NCBI GenBank assembly: GCA_934122395.1
Contig: CAKOWQ010000003.1
Location: 1-64,000, forward strand
Reading direction: 5' to 3'
Source: an uncultured Bacilli bacterium
GTDB lineage: Bacteria; Bacillota_I; Bacilli_A; RF39; UBA660
DNA length: 64,000 nucleotides
Position numbers and translations under genes: made by a program. The notes under the pieces were generated by a model, which saw nothing but the letters and a program-made list of their open reading frames with translations, had not been told where the DNA came from and ran no database searches. Below, one piece after another: positions 8,442-16,205 of the stretch. Position 1 is the first letter of the stretch. Every line of letters begins with the position of its first letter.

Positions 8442-9014
8442 ATGACAGAGTTCATTGATTCGTTTGTGAAGTTAATGACAAATTATTTGCAACAATTTGG
8501 AATGCCATTTGGTATTGGTATTATTATATTGGAATCGATTATTCCAGTATTACCTTTAGGCGTTTTTATTGCATTTAATATGATGGCTTTTGGTAATCTA
8601 GTTGGTTTTTTAATATCATGGATTGCAACTTGTGCTGGATGTATTCTATCATATTTTATATTTAATAAATTTAGTAGTTTTGCTCTTAGAAAAATTAGTG
8701 GTAAACCCAAAATAGAAAAAGTAATTAAGCAAGTGAAAAATATGGAATTTAGTAAATTAGTATTGATAATTGCATTACCTTTTTCACCAGCATTTTTAAT
8801 TAATATAGCATGTGGATTTACTAATATGAAACTTAAGAAATATGTTACAGCAATACTAGTAGGAAAATTATCTATTGTTTATTTCTGGGGATTCGTAGGG
8901 AGAAGCTTATTAGAAAGTATTACTGATATAAAAACAATTACTATAGTAGTTTTATTATTATTAATAAGTTATTTAATATCTAAAATTGTTAGTAAAAAGT
9001 TAAAAATAGAGTAG
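8442..9014 (+). CDS. VTT-domain (TVP38/TMEM64, DedA-like) membrane protein
   Basis: 190 residues and about five hydrophobic segments. The core is the VTT pattern: an amphipathic start, ILESIIPVLPLGVFIAFN with prolines in a re-entrant region, then GFLISWIATCAGCILSYFIFNKF, and the second re-entrant ALPFSPAFLINIACG. Members are lipid scramblase-like membrane proteins linked to envelope homeostasis. GGTGATAG precedes the ATG. The gene is followed after 8 bases by rmuC, so the two are cotranscribed. Confidence 0.78.
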   Translation: MTEFIDSFVKLMTNYLQQFGMPFGIGIIILESIIPVLPLGVFIAFNMMAFGNLVGFLISWIATCAGCILSYFIFNKFSSFALRKISGKPKIEKVIKQVKNMEFSKLVLIIALPFSPAFLINIACGFTNMKLKKYVTAILVGKLSIVYFWGFVGRSLLESITDIKTITIVVLLLLISYLISKIVSKKLKIE

Positions 9015-9022
9015 GAGAAATT

Positions 9023-10102
9023 ATGGAAATAGTTATTATTGTTTTATTAGTTATTTTAATTGTACTAGTTGTTATATCTTTATTTAAAGGAGTTAACGAA
9101 AGTAATATTACAGAACGTTTAGGTAGATTTGAAGTTAATATTAATAAAGAAATACATGATTTTCAGGTAGACTTAAATAAAAGTATGAATGAAGATTTTG
9201 ATAAATTGAATTTGAGGCTTGAAGAACGACTTAATAATATTAATGATAAAGTTAATGAACGTCTTGATCAAAATTTTGAAAAAACCAACAAAACATTTAC
9301 TAACGTTTTAGAACGTTTAAGTAAAATAGATGAAGCTCAAAAGAAGATAGATGGCCTATCAAATGACATTGTATCTTTACAAGGAATACTAACTGATAAG
9401 AAAACGAGAGGTATCTTTGGGGAAGTTAATTTAAAACATATTTTATCAAATGTATTTGGTGAAAATAATAATAAGATTTATTCATTACAATATACTCTTC
9501 CTAATGGTACTATTGCTGATTCTATTCTTTTTGCGCCAGAGCCACTTGGTACTATTGCAATAGATTCTAAGTTTCCTTTAGAACATTATCGTATGATGGT
9601 TGATAAAAAATTACCTGCTGAGGTTAGGGCTAGTTACGAAAAACAATTTAAAATGGATGTTAAAAAACATATTGATGCAATTCATGATAAATACATAATT
9701 CCAGGTGTTACTAGTGATCAAGCAATTATGTTCTTGCCAGCCGAAGCAATATTTGCTGAAATAAACGCATATCATCAAGATATAATTGATTATGCTTACA
9801 AGAAAAGAGTGTGGATTACATCTCCAACTACTTTAATTTCTACTTTAACTGTTGTTCAAATGATTATTAAAAATATGGAACGTGATAAATATGCAAGTAT
9901 TATTCATGAAGAGTTAAATAAGTTGGGAATTGAATTTAATAGATATAAAGATAGATGGGATAAATTATCTAGAAGTATTCAAACTGTTAACAAAGATGTA
10001 GAAAACATGACTATTACTACTGAAAAAATAAGTAAGAAATTCGATGCTATAAGTGGAGTTGATATAGATAAACTTACTATTAATGATGAAGAAGCTAATT
10101 AA
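9023..10102 (+). CDS. rmuC: DNA recombination protein RmuC homologue
   Basis: 359 residues. The N-terminus is one membrane-anchoring helix (residues 1-20), then a coiled coil to about 120 (repeated Asn/Leu/Glu heptads). The RmuC nuclease-like domain follows: KTRGIFGEVNLKHIL, then the core IAIDSKFPLEHY with the PD-(D/E)XK-type Asp-Ser-Lys, and VRAS, KKHIDAIHDKY, IMFLPAEAIFAEI, SPTTLISTLTVV. RmuC limits inversion of DNA repeats in E. coli; here the family assignment is clear. GTAGGAGAAATT precedes the ATG. Confidence 0.93.
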   Translation: MEIVIIVLLVILIVLVVISLFKGVNESNITERLGRFEVNINKEIHDFQVDLNKSMNEDFDKLNLRLEERLNNINDKVNERLDQNFEKTNKTFTNVLERLSKIDEAQKKIDGLSNDIVSLQGILTDKKTRGIFGEVNLKHILSNVFGENNNKIYSLQYTLPNGTIADSILFAPEPLGTIAIDSKFPLEHYRMMVDKKLPAEVRASYEKQFKMDVKKHIDAIHDKYIIPGVTSDQAIMFLPAEAIFAEINAYHQDIIDYAYKKRVWITSPTTLISTLTVVQMIIKNMERDKYASIIHEELNKLGIEFNRYKDRWDKLSRSIQTVNKDVENMTITTEKISKKFDAISGVDIDKLTINDEEAN

Positions 10103-10119
10103 AGTTAGTTTCTTTTTTT
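10091..10119 (+). terminator. Terminator overlapping the rmuC stop
   Basis: An 8-bp stem (10091-10098 with 10105-10112, one G-T pair) is followed by seven T. The stop codon lies in the loop. Confidence 0.7.
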
Positions 10120-10187
10120 GAATAACTTTTTATTTTAAAAGGCATAATATTATTGATGTTTAGTAATAAAATTAAATAGGTGGTACT

Positions 10188-10409
10188 ATGATTGCTAGGG
10201 TATTCTTTTTTCTTTTAGGATTTGGATTATCAGTAATTGGATTTACTTATGTTATTGGTTATTTAAACTTATTAACAATGGGTTATTCAATAATTGATTA
10301 TTTGTGTTTTGTTTCTAAAAGATATGAATGTATTATGGCAATCATAGGAATTATTATGGTTAATTTAGCTATATTTAAAGGAGGAGACAGGATTGATATA
10401 CGTTTATGA
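10188..10409 (+). CDS. Small membrane protein, unknown
   Basis: 73 residues with two hydrophobic helices (about residues 3-30 and 48-65) and a basic, polar C-terminus. AGGTGG precedes the ATG at good spacing. I do not recognise a family. Its last 17 bases overlap the following gene, whose ribosome site (AAAGGAGG) lies inside this gene, so the two are coupled. Confidence 0.6.
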   Translation: MIARVFFFLLGFGLSVIGFTYVIGYLNLLTMGYSIIDYLCFVSKRYECIMAIIGIIMVNLAIFKGGDRIDIRL

Positions 10410-11046
10410 TATAGTCTTAAATTGGACGGATGAAGATAATTTATATGAATTTTTTGAATGGAATTTTAATGATGATTTAGAACATATAAAAAGAATACCA
10501 ATGTTTAAAATAAGCAGTTCTAATTTAAAGATAATGTTTGAATATAAGTTTAAACTTAAACCACAATTTATAAAAGAAATAGAAAATATGACTGATATTT
10601 ATTTGAAAAATAAGGTAGAAAGTATTAAGTATGCAGCATTATTTACTGATGGATTACGAACCATTGCAGTAGAGTTTGATGATGATGGTAATGCAATATA
10701 TCGTAGTAGGTTACTTTTAGATGAAGAACAGGATACGTTGATACTTTCTAATAAATTATTAGAATGCGAAATTGAGATTAGTAAATTAAAAAAAATAAGT
10801 AATAATGAATTTAATACGAGATTAGAACAAGAGATGCAGAAAGTATTAAGAGTAGAAATAGAGGATAGTTATAAGAATAAAAAGATTGATAAGCTTAAAT
10901 ATCTGTATTATGAGTGTTTTGGCAAAGATCAGGATGATATTGACTTAATCCATAATGCACTTATTAAAAATATTGAAAATGCTAAAATGAATAATTGTTC
11001 TAAGCTATATGATGTAGTAAAACTTTCTTATCAAGGGAAAATATAA
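10393..11046 (+). CDS. DUF3603-like cytoplasmic protein
   Basis: 217 residues, no membrane segment. It opens with IYVYDIVLNWTDEDNLYEFFEW and continues with HIKRIPMFKISS, which I associate with the DUF3603 family of Bacilli; the function of that family is unknown. The start is TTG at 10393, chosen because AAAGGAGG sits seven bases upstream and no ATG is near. The C-terminal half is helical and charged. A terminator follows directly. Confidence 0.65.
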   Translation: MIYVYDIVLNWTDEDNLYEFFEWNFNDDLEHIKRIPMFKISSSNLKIMFEYKFKLKPQFIKEIENMTDIYLKNKVESIKYAALFTDGLRTIAVEFDDDGNAIYRSRLLLDEEQDTLILSNKLLECEIEISKLKKISNNEFNTRLEQEMQKVLRVEIEDSYKNKKIDKLKYLYYECFGKDQDDIDLIHNALIKNIENAKMNNCSKLYDVVKLSYQGKI

Positions 11047-11068
11047 ATTTGATAATTTATATTTTTTT
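11039..11068 (+). terminator. Terminator overlapping stop of DUF3603-like gene
   Basis: An 11-bp AT stem (11039-11049 with 11054-11064) is followed by T residues. Confidence 0.6.
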
Positions 11069-11070
11069 TA

Positions 11071-11098
11071 TTGATTTTTTTTAAAAATCATGTATAAT
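11071..11098 (+). promoter_or_regulatory. Sigma-A type promoter of fur/perR
   Basis: TTGATT (-35, 11071-11076), 16-base spacer, TATAAT (-10, 11093-11098). The Fur-type box lies just downstream over the expected start site. Confidence 0.6.
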
Positions 11099-11102
11099 TA
11101 TT

Positions 11103-11121
11103 ATTGATAATCGTTATCAAT
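11103..11121 (+). promoter_or_regulatory. Fur/PerR-type operator box
   Basis: The 19-base palindrome ATTGATAA-TCG-TTATCAAT matches the 7-1-7 Fur-family pattern TGATAAT-N-ATTATCA with one difference. It sits between the -10 and the start of the Fur-family gene, which is the usual place for autorepression. Confidence 0.75.
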
Positions 11122-11135
11122 AAGGAAGTGATAAT

Positions 11136-11516
11136 ATTAGAAATACGTCTCAAAAAGAATTGATTTTAAATGTGTTATCTAATGACAAAACACATCCGAC
11201 AATGAAAGAAGTTTATGATAAGGTTCATAATATTGATTCTACTATTGGCCAAGCTACAGTTTATAGGAATGTGAATAAGTTAGTAGAAGCTAATAATGTA
11301 AGAAGAATAAGTGTTGATAATGATGTTGATCATTATGATGGTGATATGAGTGATCATTATCACTTTGTATGTACTACTTGCAATAAAATTATTGATATAT
11401 TTGATGAGGTAGATTTATCAGTATCCGAAGTTGAAAGTAAGATCAAATGTAGAATTGACAAAAAAGAAATAATTCTATATGGCAAGTGTAGTAATTGTTT
11501 AAAAAAAATAATTTAG
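11136..11516 (+). CDS. Fur/PerR-family metalloregulator with ATT start
   Basis: 126 residues. The N-terminal winged helix carries the family opening RNTSQKELILNVL, then HPTMKEVYDKV and QATVYRNVNKLVE. The metal-binding part has DHYHFVCTTCNKIIDIF and a C-terminal GKCSNC, giving the two CxxC pairs of the structural zinc site. The upstream Fur box and the downstream rubrerythrin gene make a PerR-like peroxide or iron sensor most likely. The only start that gives the full conserved N-terminus is ATT 11136, behind AAGGAAGTGATAAT; the same ribosome site sequence precedes ATG in trpS. A TTG at 11160 would cut off helix 1 and lacks a ribosome site. Confidence 0.85.
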   Translation: MRNTSQKELILNVLSNDKTHPTMKEVYDKVHNIDSTIGQATVYRNVNKLVEANNVRRISVDNDVDHYDGDMSDHYHFVCTTCNKIIDIFDEVDLSVSEVESKIKCRIDKKEIILYGKCSNCLKKII

Positions 11517-11526
11517 GAGGATTTAT

Positions 11527-12069
11527 ATGGATTTAAAAGGAACAAAAACTGAAAAAAATTTAATGGCTGCTTTTGCAGGAGAAAGTCAAGCAAGAAATAA
11601 GTATAGTTATTATGCTTCAAAGGCTAAAAAAGATGGTTATGAACAAATTGCTGCAATATTTGAAGAAACAGCAAATAATGAAAAAGAACATGCTAAACTT
11701 TGGTTTAAATATTTACATGGGGGAGAAGTTCCTTCAACTATGGAAAATTTAAAAGATGCTGCTAATGGTGAAAATTATGAATGGACTGAAATGTATAAAG
11801 AGTTTGCCGAAACAGCTAAAGAGGAAGGATTTGAAGAGCTTGCTTACTTGTTTGAAGAGGTAGCTAAAATAGAAAAGGAACATGAAGAAAGATATTTAAC
11901 ATTATTACAAAATGTTAAAGAGGATAGAGTATTCCATAAAGATGGAGATAAAATATGGATTTGTAGAAATTGTGGACATGTTTATATTGGTAAAGATGCA
12001 TTAGATGTATGTCCAGTATGTAAACATCCTAGAAGCTATATGGAAGTAAAGGCGGATAATTACAACTAA
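11527..12069 (+). CDS. rbr: Rubrerythrin
   Basis: 180 residues, the normal length. The ferritin-like diiron domain is residues 1-140, with two Glu-x-x-His type helices (NNEKEHAKLW; KIEKEHEERY) and the start GTKTEKNLMAAFAGESQARNK split across helix 1. The C-terminal rubredoxin domain binds one iron by CRNCG and CPVCK. Rubrerythrin reduces hydrogen peroxide in anaerobes using NAD(P)H through a reductase partner. It is 10 bases after the Fur/PerR-type gene, with AGGAGG in the gap; the pair forms a peroxide-defence operon. Confidence 0.96.
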   Translation: MDLKGTKTEKNLMAAFAGESQARNKYSYYASKAKKDGYEQIAAIFEETANNEKEHAKLWFKYLHGGEVPSTMENLKDAANGENYEWTEMYKEFAETAKEEGFEELAYLFEEVAKIEKEHEERYLTLLQNVKEDRVFHKDGDKIWICRNCGHVYIGKDALDVCPVCKHPRSYMEVKADNYN

Positions 12070-12074
12070 TTATT

Positions 12075-12097
12075 GAGTACTTTATGTACTCTTTTTT
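12075..12097 (+). terminator. Terminator of the perR-rbr operon
   Basis: GAGTAC (12075-12080) pairs with GTACTC (12086-12091), followed by six T. Confidence 0.85.
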
Positions 12098-12142
12098 GTT
12101 TTTGCATTTACAAAGATTGACACCACTAATAATGTAAAACTA

Positions 12143-12170
12143 TTTACATATAATTAAGTTATGATACAAT
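12143..12170 (+). promoter_or_regulatory. Possible promoter of the 3D-domain gene
   Basis: TTTACA, 16-base spacer, TACAAT; a TG-like context precedes the -10. Confidence 0.4.
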
Positions 12171-12200
12171 TATCAATGTATAATGAATAGGAGAATTGTT

Positions 12201-12923
12201 GTGAAAAATATACAGAAAATTTTACTATATATATGTAATATAGTTTTAATAGTTTTAACGGTTGTTAATATTATTAGTTATGATATAAAGCCAACTACGG
12301 TAGAAATTCAAGCCTTTGGTAGTCAAGATGGTAAATATATAAGTTATTTGGTTAAAAAGAGTTCGAATACTTTAGAAAAAATAGAAATAGAAGAGCAAGA
12401 TGAAGAAACCAAAAGTGAAGTAGTAGAAACAGTTAACGATAATATCGTTACAATCCCAAAATCCGAGGATAAAAAGATAGATATTGCTCCAGTGATAGAA
12501 CAACCTCAAGAAAATAATACTGTTTCTCAACCAAAAAAAGAAGAAGTTAAAGAAGAAGTTGTTCTTGAAACTCTATTTGGTAGTTTAGTTGGATATGGAC
12601 CTGATTGTACTGGATGTACAAGTAATAGAACTGCATCAGGTAAGTACATAGGTGAAGGTAATATATATTATGAAGATGCTACATATGGAAAAGTTAGAAT
12701 AGTAGCAGGTGATTATTCTTATCCTTTTGGTACTATTGTTAGAATTTCAAATGTTGATTTTTTTAACGATGAACCATTTTATGCTGTTGTTTTAGATAGA
12801 GGCGGAGATATTGGTAAAAATGGTAAGCATTTATTTGACTTATTATTTGCTAGTGAAAAAGATGCATATCCTATGGGAAAAGAGATAAATATTAAATATG
12901 AAATAATGAGATTAGGTTACTAA
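12201..12923 (+). CDS. Secreted or anchored 3D-domain protein (possible lytic transglycosylase-like)
   Basis: 240 residues. One membrane helix near the N-terminus (about residues 5-25), an acidic linker rich in Glu, Lys and Val (about 60-125), then a C-terminal double-psi beta-barrel of the 3D type. The barrel starts at LVGYGPDCTGCTSNRTASG and ends with AVVLDRGGDIGKNGKHLFDLLF, where the three acidic positions of the 3D motif can be placed. 3D domains occur in wall-cleaving proteins such as YuiC. The start is GTG 12201 with AGGAG seven bases upstream; the ATG at 12183 has no ribosome site. The catalytic role is inference. Confidence 0.72.
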   Translation: MKNIQKILLYICNIVLIVLTVVNIISYDIKPTTVEIQAFGSQDGKYISYLVKKSSNTLEKIEIEEQDEETKSEVVETVNDNIVTIPKSEDKKIDIAPVIEQPQENNTVSQPKKEEVKEEVVLETLFGSLVGYGPDCTGCTSNRTASGKYIGEGNIYYEDATYGKVRIVAGDYSYPFGTIVRISNVDFFNDEPFYAVVLDRGGDIGKNGKHLFDLLFASEKDAYPMGKEINIKYEIMRLGY

Positions 12924-12932
12924 TCTTTTTTT
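12910..12932 (+). terminator. Terminator overlapping stop of 3D-domain gene
   Basis: GATTAG (12910-12915), GTTA loop, CTAATC (12920-12925), seven T. The stem contains the last sense codons and the stop. Confidence 0.75.
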
Positions 12933-12990
12933 CTTTTCAAATAGAAAAAAGATGTTATAATATAATTGGATAAAAATAGAGGTGAATGTG

Positions 12991-15900
12991 ATGAGTAGCA
13001 AAGATATTAAGAAAAAGAAAAATACTAAACCTAGCAAACATTCAAATGTAGATAGCAAGAAAAATATTAAAAACAATAAGGGCTTTACGTTAGTAGAAAT
13101 AATAGGAGTAGTAATAATATTAGGAATACTAGTTACTGTAGGTGCTATGTCTGTTAGAGGATATATTGAATCTAGTAAAGCTAAAACTTATGAAAGCTAT
13201 AAAAAAGAATTATCTGGCGCTACTAAGAATTTATTTATAGATTGTATGGCTAATAATGAGGAAGATTGTGTAATTCCTAAAAAGGGTAATGATGTTAAAC
13301 TTACATATCAAGAATTACTTGATAAAGGATATAGCAAAAGATTAAAAGATCCAGACGGTGATGGATATTGTGATAAGAGTTATGTTATTGCTAAAAATAG
13401 TGGAGAAGATGTATCAAATATAGAATATCAAGTATGTTTATTTTGTAATAATTATAAAAGTACTGAAAATGGTTGCATAGAAAATAATAGTAATGATACA
13501 ACACCTCCTACTTGTGGTGAAAAAAGTGGTGAAGGTAGCGAAGATAACTGGACAGGTAATAATAGAGTAATTACTGTTAAATGTATTGACGGTGAAAGTG
13601 GTTGTAAGAAAACAGAATTTTCAAGAAGCATTGGTTACGATGGACAAGTTACTAAGAAAAGTACTGTTAAAATAGAAGATAATGCTGGTAATAAGGTAAA
13701 CTGTAAAGTTAATGCTTACGTTGATAGAGAAAAGCCAACTTGTACGTTAGAAATTGAACAATCATCATCAACAGGATGGTATGCTGGAAGTGTAACAGTT
13801 AAATTAAAGAGTACAAGTGATGGTGAAGGTAGTGGAGTAGCAGAGACTGGAATGGGTACTAGCCTAATGAATAGAAAGTATAATTCTATGGATAGTTACA
13901 CTGTTAAGAGTGGAATAGTTACAGTATTTGGCTATGTTAAAGATAAAGTCGGTAACGAGGGATATTGTAGTAAAGAAGTAAAAATAGATAATACTAAACC
14001 AACTGGTAGTATTTATATGGGGTATCAAGTGTATCCTAAGGAAAATGCTGTAATAAGTGGTGAGACAATAACAATATCTAATCTAGAAAAATATGAAAAT
14101 ATTGATGGTGTTGCAATAACATTAAAAAATAATTTAGGTATTGTTCATAGTGCAATTAGTGCTAAAGGTGATGACAAGAGTCTGAAAGTAAGTGGTGGAA
14201 TACAAGTAGGCAAAAAATTTGGTGTAATAAAAATTACAAAAGGTACTTATGACAAATTAGCTATTACTGTTCCAGGAAGTACTAGTAGCAACCAAATAGA
14301 AAAAGTTGAATTAATAAAAAATGAAAATGTGACTAGTGTATGGACTAATAAAAATGTAAGTGTGTACTTTGAAGCTAAGGATACAATAACTGGCGTTGGT
14401 TCTTATAGTTATGATGGTGGAAAAACATTTGGTAGTGAGAATATAAAATATTTTTCTCAAAACACTAAAAATATAATTCAAGTTAAAGATAAAGCGGGAA
14501 ATGTATCTATTAATTACTCTTATGAAATAAACAAAATAGATAAGAAAGCTCCTAAAATTACATTGGTAACATATAAATGTTCTAACGGTAGTTGTGATGC
14601 TTCTAGTAATGGTACTTTTCAAGAATCTCTTACTACGCAAGGTAATGTAGGATCTAAGACTATTGATTGGAATAATACTGGTGGAAAATTTAATTATGAA
14701 ATAAGTGATGTTAGTTTTGATTATGAAACTTGGGAATGGAATCAAAGCGGTAGTACTAAATATACCGATCCTACATATGGAAAAGAAACACATAATACAT
14801 TAAGTGGTGCACATACATTAACGGCACAAGGATATAGGACTGGTAAGATAACTGCATATGATAAAGCTGGTAATTCGTCTAGCATTACGGTTGCAGTAAA
14901 AATAGATAAAACAAATCCTGATTTAGTAATAACTAATCCTTATGATGGTAAATGGGCAACGAAAAAATATAAATTAGACTTTAGTAAATCAACTGATAGC
15001 TTTTCGGGAATAAAAAATTATGCTTGGAGTTATAACAATGCAGATTTTACTTTATTTGATGGAACTGATAAGGATTATTTTTCTCAAGATCAAAATAGAA
15101 CGGTTTATATAAGATCATGTGACTATGCAAATAATTGTGTAGTTAAAACAACTCGTATAAGGATAGATAAAACAGCACCAAGTCTAGATTTTACAAATCC
15201 AAAGGATGGCATTTGGACTAACCAAAATATATCTTTTACTGTAAATTCAACTGATGCAACGTCAGGAGTAGAAGGTTATTATTATAGTTATAATGGCAAA
15301 ACTTATTATAGAGATCAAAAAGATATGGTATTTAGTGCTGAACGTGATGATACGGCGTATATAAAAGTATGTGATAATGCTGGTAACTGTACTGTCAAAA
15401 CAACACGTATAAAGATAGATAAAACAGCACCTACAGTGGTATTTACTAATCCAAAAGAAGGCACGTGGACTAATGAAAATATTACTTTTATAGTTAATTC
15501 AGTTGATCACGGTTCTGGAATAGAAGGTTATTATTATAGTTATAATAATGTAGACTATTATAAAGATCAAAAAACTATGACATTTAGTGCAGAAAGAAAT
15601 AGTACTGCTTATATAAGAGTTTGTGACAATGCAGGAAATTGTGGTACTAAAACAACTCGTATAAAGATAGATAAAACAGCACCTAGGGTTAGTGTTCCTA
15701 GTAATATTCTTGACAATGCTGTTTTCCAACAAAAAAATAAAAAGGGAGAAATTGTAAGTACAGCATTTATAACTAACAAGTCATGTAATACTAGTGGTGA
15801 TAGTTGTTCAGCCGATTTGTGTTTGGCAAATATTACGGGTTCATTCACTGTGAATGGTGAAGCAATTTTGAATGCGTTTGCTGATGATGGTAGTGCTGTT

Positions 15901-16119
15901 AATAGTGGTATGTACTCATACACTCAAAGTAGTAGTTCTATGTTAGATAAAAATGGTAATGTAACTGCAAGTGGTGGCTGCCTTTGGACAGATAAAAATA
16001 ACCCTTGTACTTGGACACTGACTTACTATGGTTCTGATAGGGCTGGAAATAAAAGTAGTGCACCATTCAAATTAGTATATCGTGTCGGTTATATTAAGAG
16101 CGATAGTTTTTGCCAATAA
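12991..16119 (+). CDS. Giant prepilin-like adhesin with Ig-like repeats
   Basis: 1042 residues. Residues 1-31 are a long basic leader ending Lys-Gly, followed by FTLVEIIGVVIILGILV, the class III (type IV pilin) signal with Glu at +5. A pilin-like head follows to about residue 170. The rest consists of many bacterial Ig-like modules marked by recurring KIDKTAP and DNAGN motifs. The last three modules (about residues 640-895) are near-copies of about 83 residues with WTN, GYYYSYN and VCDNAGNC. The protein is probably processed by a prepilin peptidase and displayed on the surface. The start is ATG 12991, behind GAGGTGA; an in-frame GTG at 12982 overlaps that site. No sortase motif is seen at the C-terminus. 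Confidence 0.8.
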   Translation: MSSKDIKKKKNTKPSKHSNVDSKKNIKNNKGFTLVEIIGVVIILGILVTVGAMSVRGYIESSKAKTYESYKKELSGATKNLFIDCMANNEEDCVIPKKGNDVKLTYQELLDKGYSKRLKDPDGDGYCDKSYVIAKNSGEDVSNIEYQVCLFCNNYKSTENGCIENNSNDTTPPTCGEKSGEGSEDNWTGNNRVITVKCIDGESGCKKTEFSRSIGYDGQVTKKSTVKIEDNAGNKVNCKVNAYVDREKPTCTLEIEQSSSTGWYAGSVTVKLKSTSDGEGSGVAETGMGTSLMNRKYNSMDSYTVKSGIVTVFGYVKDKVGNEGYCSKEVKIDNTKPTGSIYMGYQVYPKENAVISGETITISNLEKYENIDGVAITLKNNLGIVHSAISAKGDDKSLKVSGGIQVGKKFGVIKITKGTYDKLAITVPGSTSSNQIEKVELIKNENVTSVWTNKNVSVYFEAKDTITGVGSYSYDGGKTFGSENIKYFSQNTKNIIQVKDKAGNVSINYSYEINKIDKKAPKITLVTYKCSNGSCDASSNGTFQESLTTQGNVGSKTIDWNNTGGKFNYEISDVSFDYETWEWNQSGSTKYTDPTYGKETHNTLSGAHTLTAQGYRTGKITAYDKAGNSSSITVAVKIDKTNPDLVITNPYDGKWATKKYKLDFSKSTDSFSGIKNYAWSYNNADFTLFDGTDKDYFSQDQNRTVYIRSCDYANNCVVKTTRIRIDKTAPSLDFTNPKDGIWTNQNISFTVNSTDATSGVEGYYYSYNGKTYYRDQKDMVFSAERDDTAYIKVCDNAGNCTVKTTRIKIDKTAPTVVFTNPKEGTWTNENITFIVNSVDHGSGIEGYYYSYNNVDYYKDQKTMTFSAERNSTAYIRVCDNAGNCGTKTTRIKIDKTAPRVSVPSNILDNAVFQQKNKKGEIVSTAFITNKSCNTSGDSCSADLCLANITGSFTVNGEAILNAFADDGSAVNSGMYSYTQSSSSMLDKNGNVTASGGCLWTDKNNPCTWTLTYYGSDRAGNKSSAPFKLVYRVGYIKSDSFCQ
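14920..15690 (+). repeat. Three tandem ~250-bp coding repeats in the giant prepilin
   Basis: Three successive modules begin with an AAAATAGATAAAACA-like segment (near 14899, 15164 and 15412) and repeat once more as the closing edge near 15660. The last two are the most similar. They code for Ig-like modules of about 83 residues. Confidence 0.75.
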
Positions 16120-16126
16120 TAATATA

Positions 16127-16157
16127 AGAAAACTTCAATTTGAAGTTTTCTTTTTTT
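16127..16157 (+). terminator. Strong terminator after the giant prepilin
   Basis: A 10-bp stem AGAAAACTTC / GAAGTTTTCT with a five-base loop is followed by seven T. Confidence 0.9.
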
Positions 16158-16205
16158 GCTAGAAATAGTAAAATATATTTATAACATTTTAGAAGGAGAA
16201 CATAT

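Noticed and set aside
14311..14793. 160-codon minus-strand frame inside the giant prepilin gene
   Set aside because: Antisense shadow rich in Ile, Ser and Thr, no ribosome site, no recognised domain.
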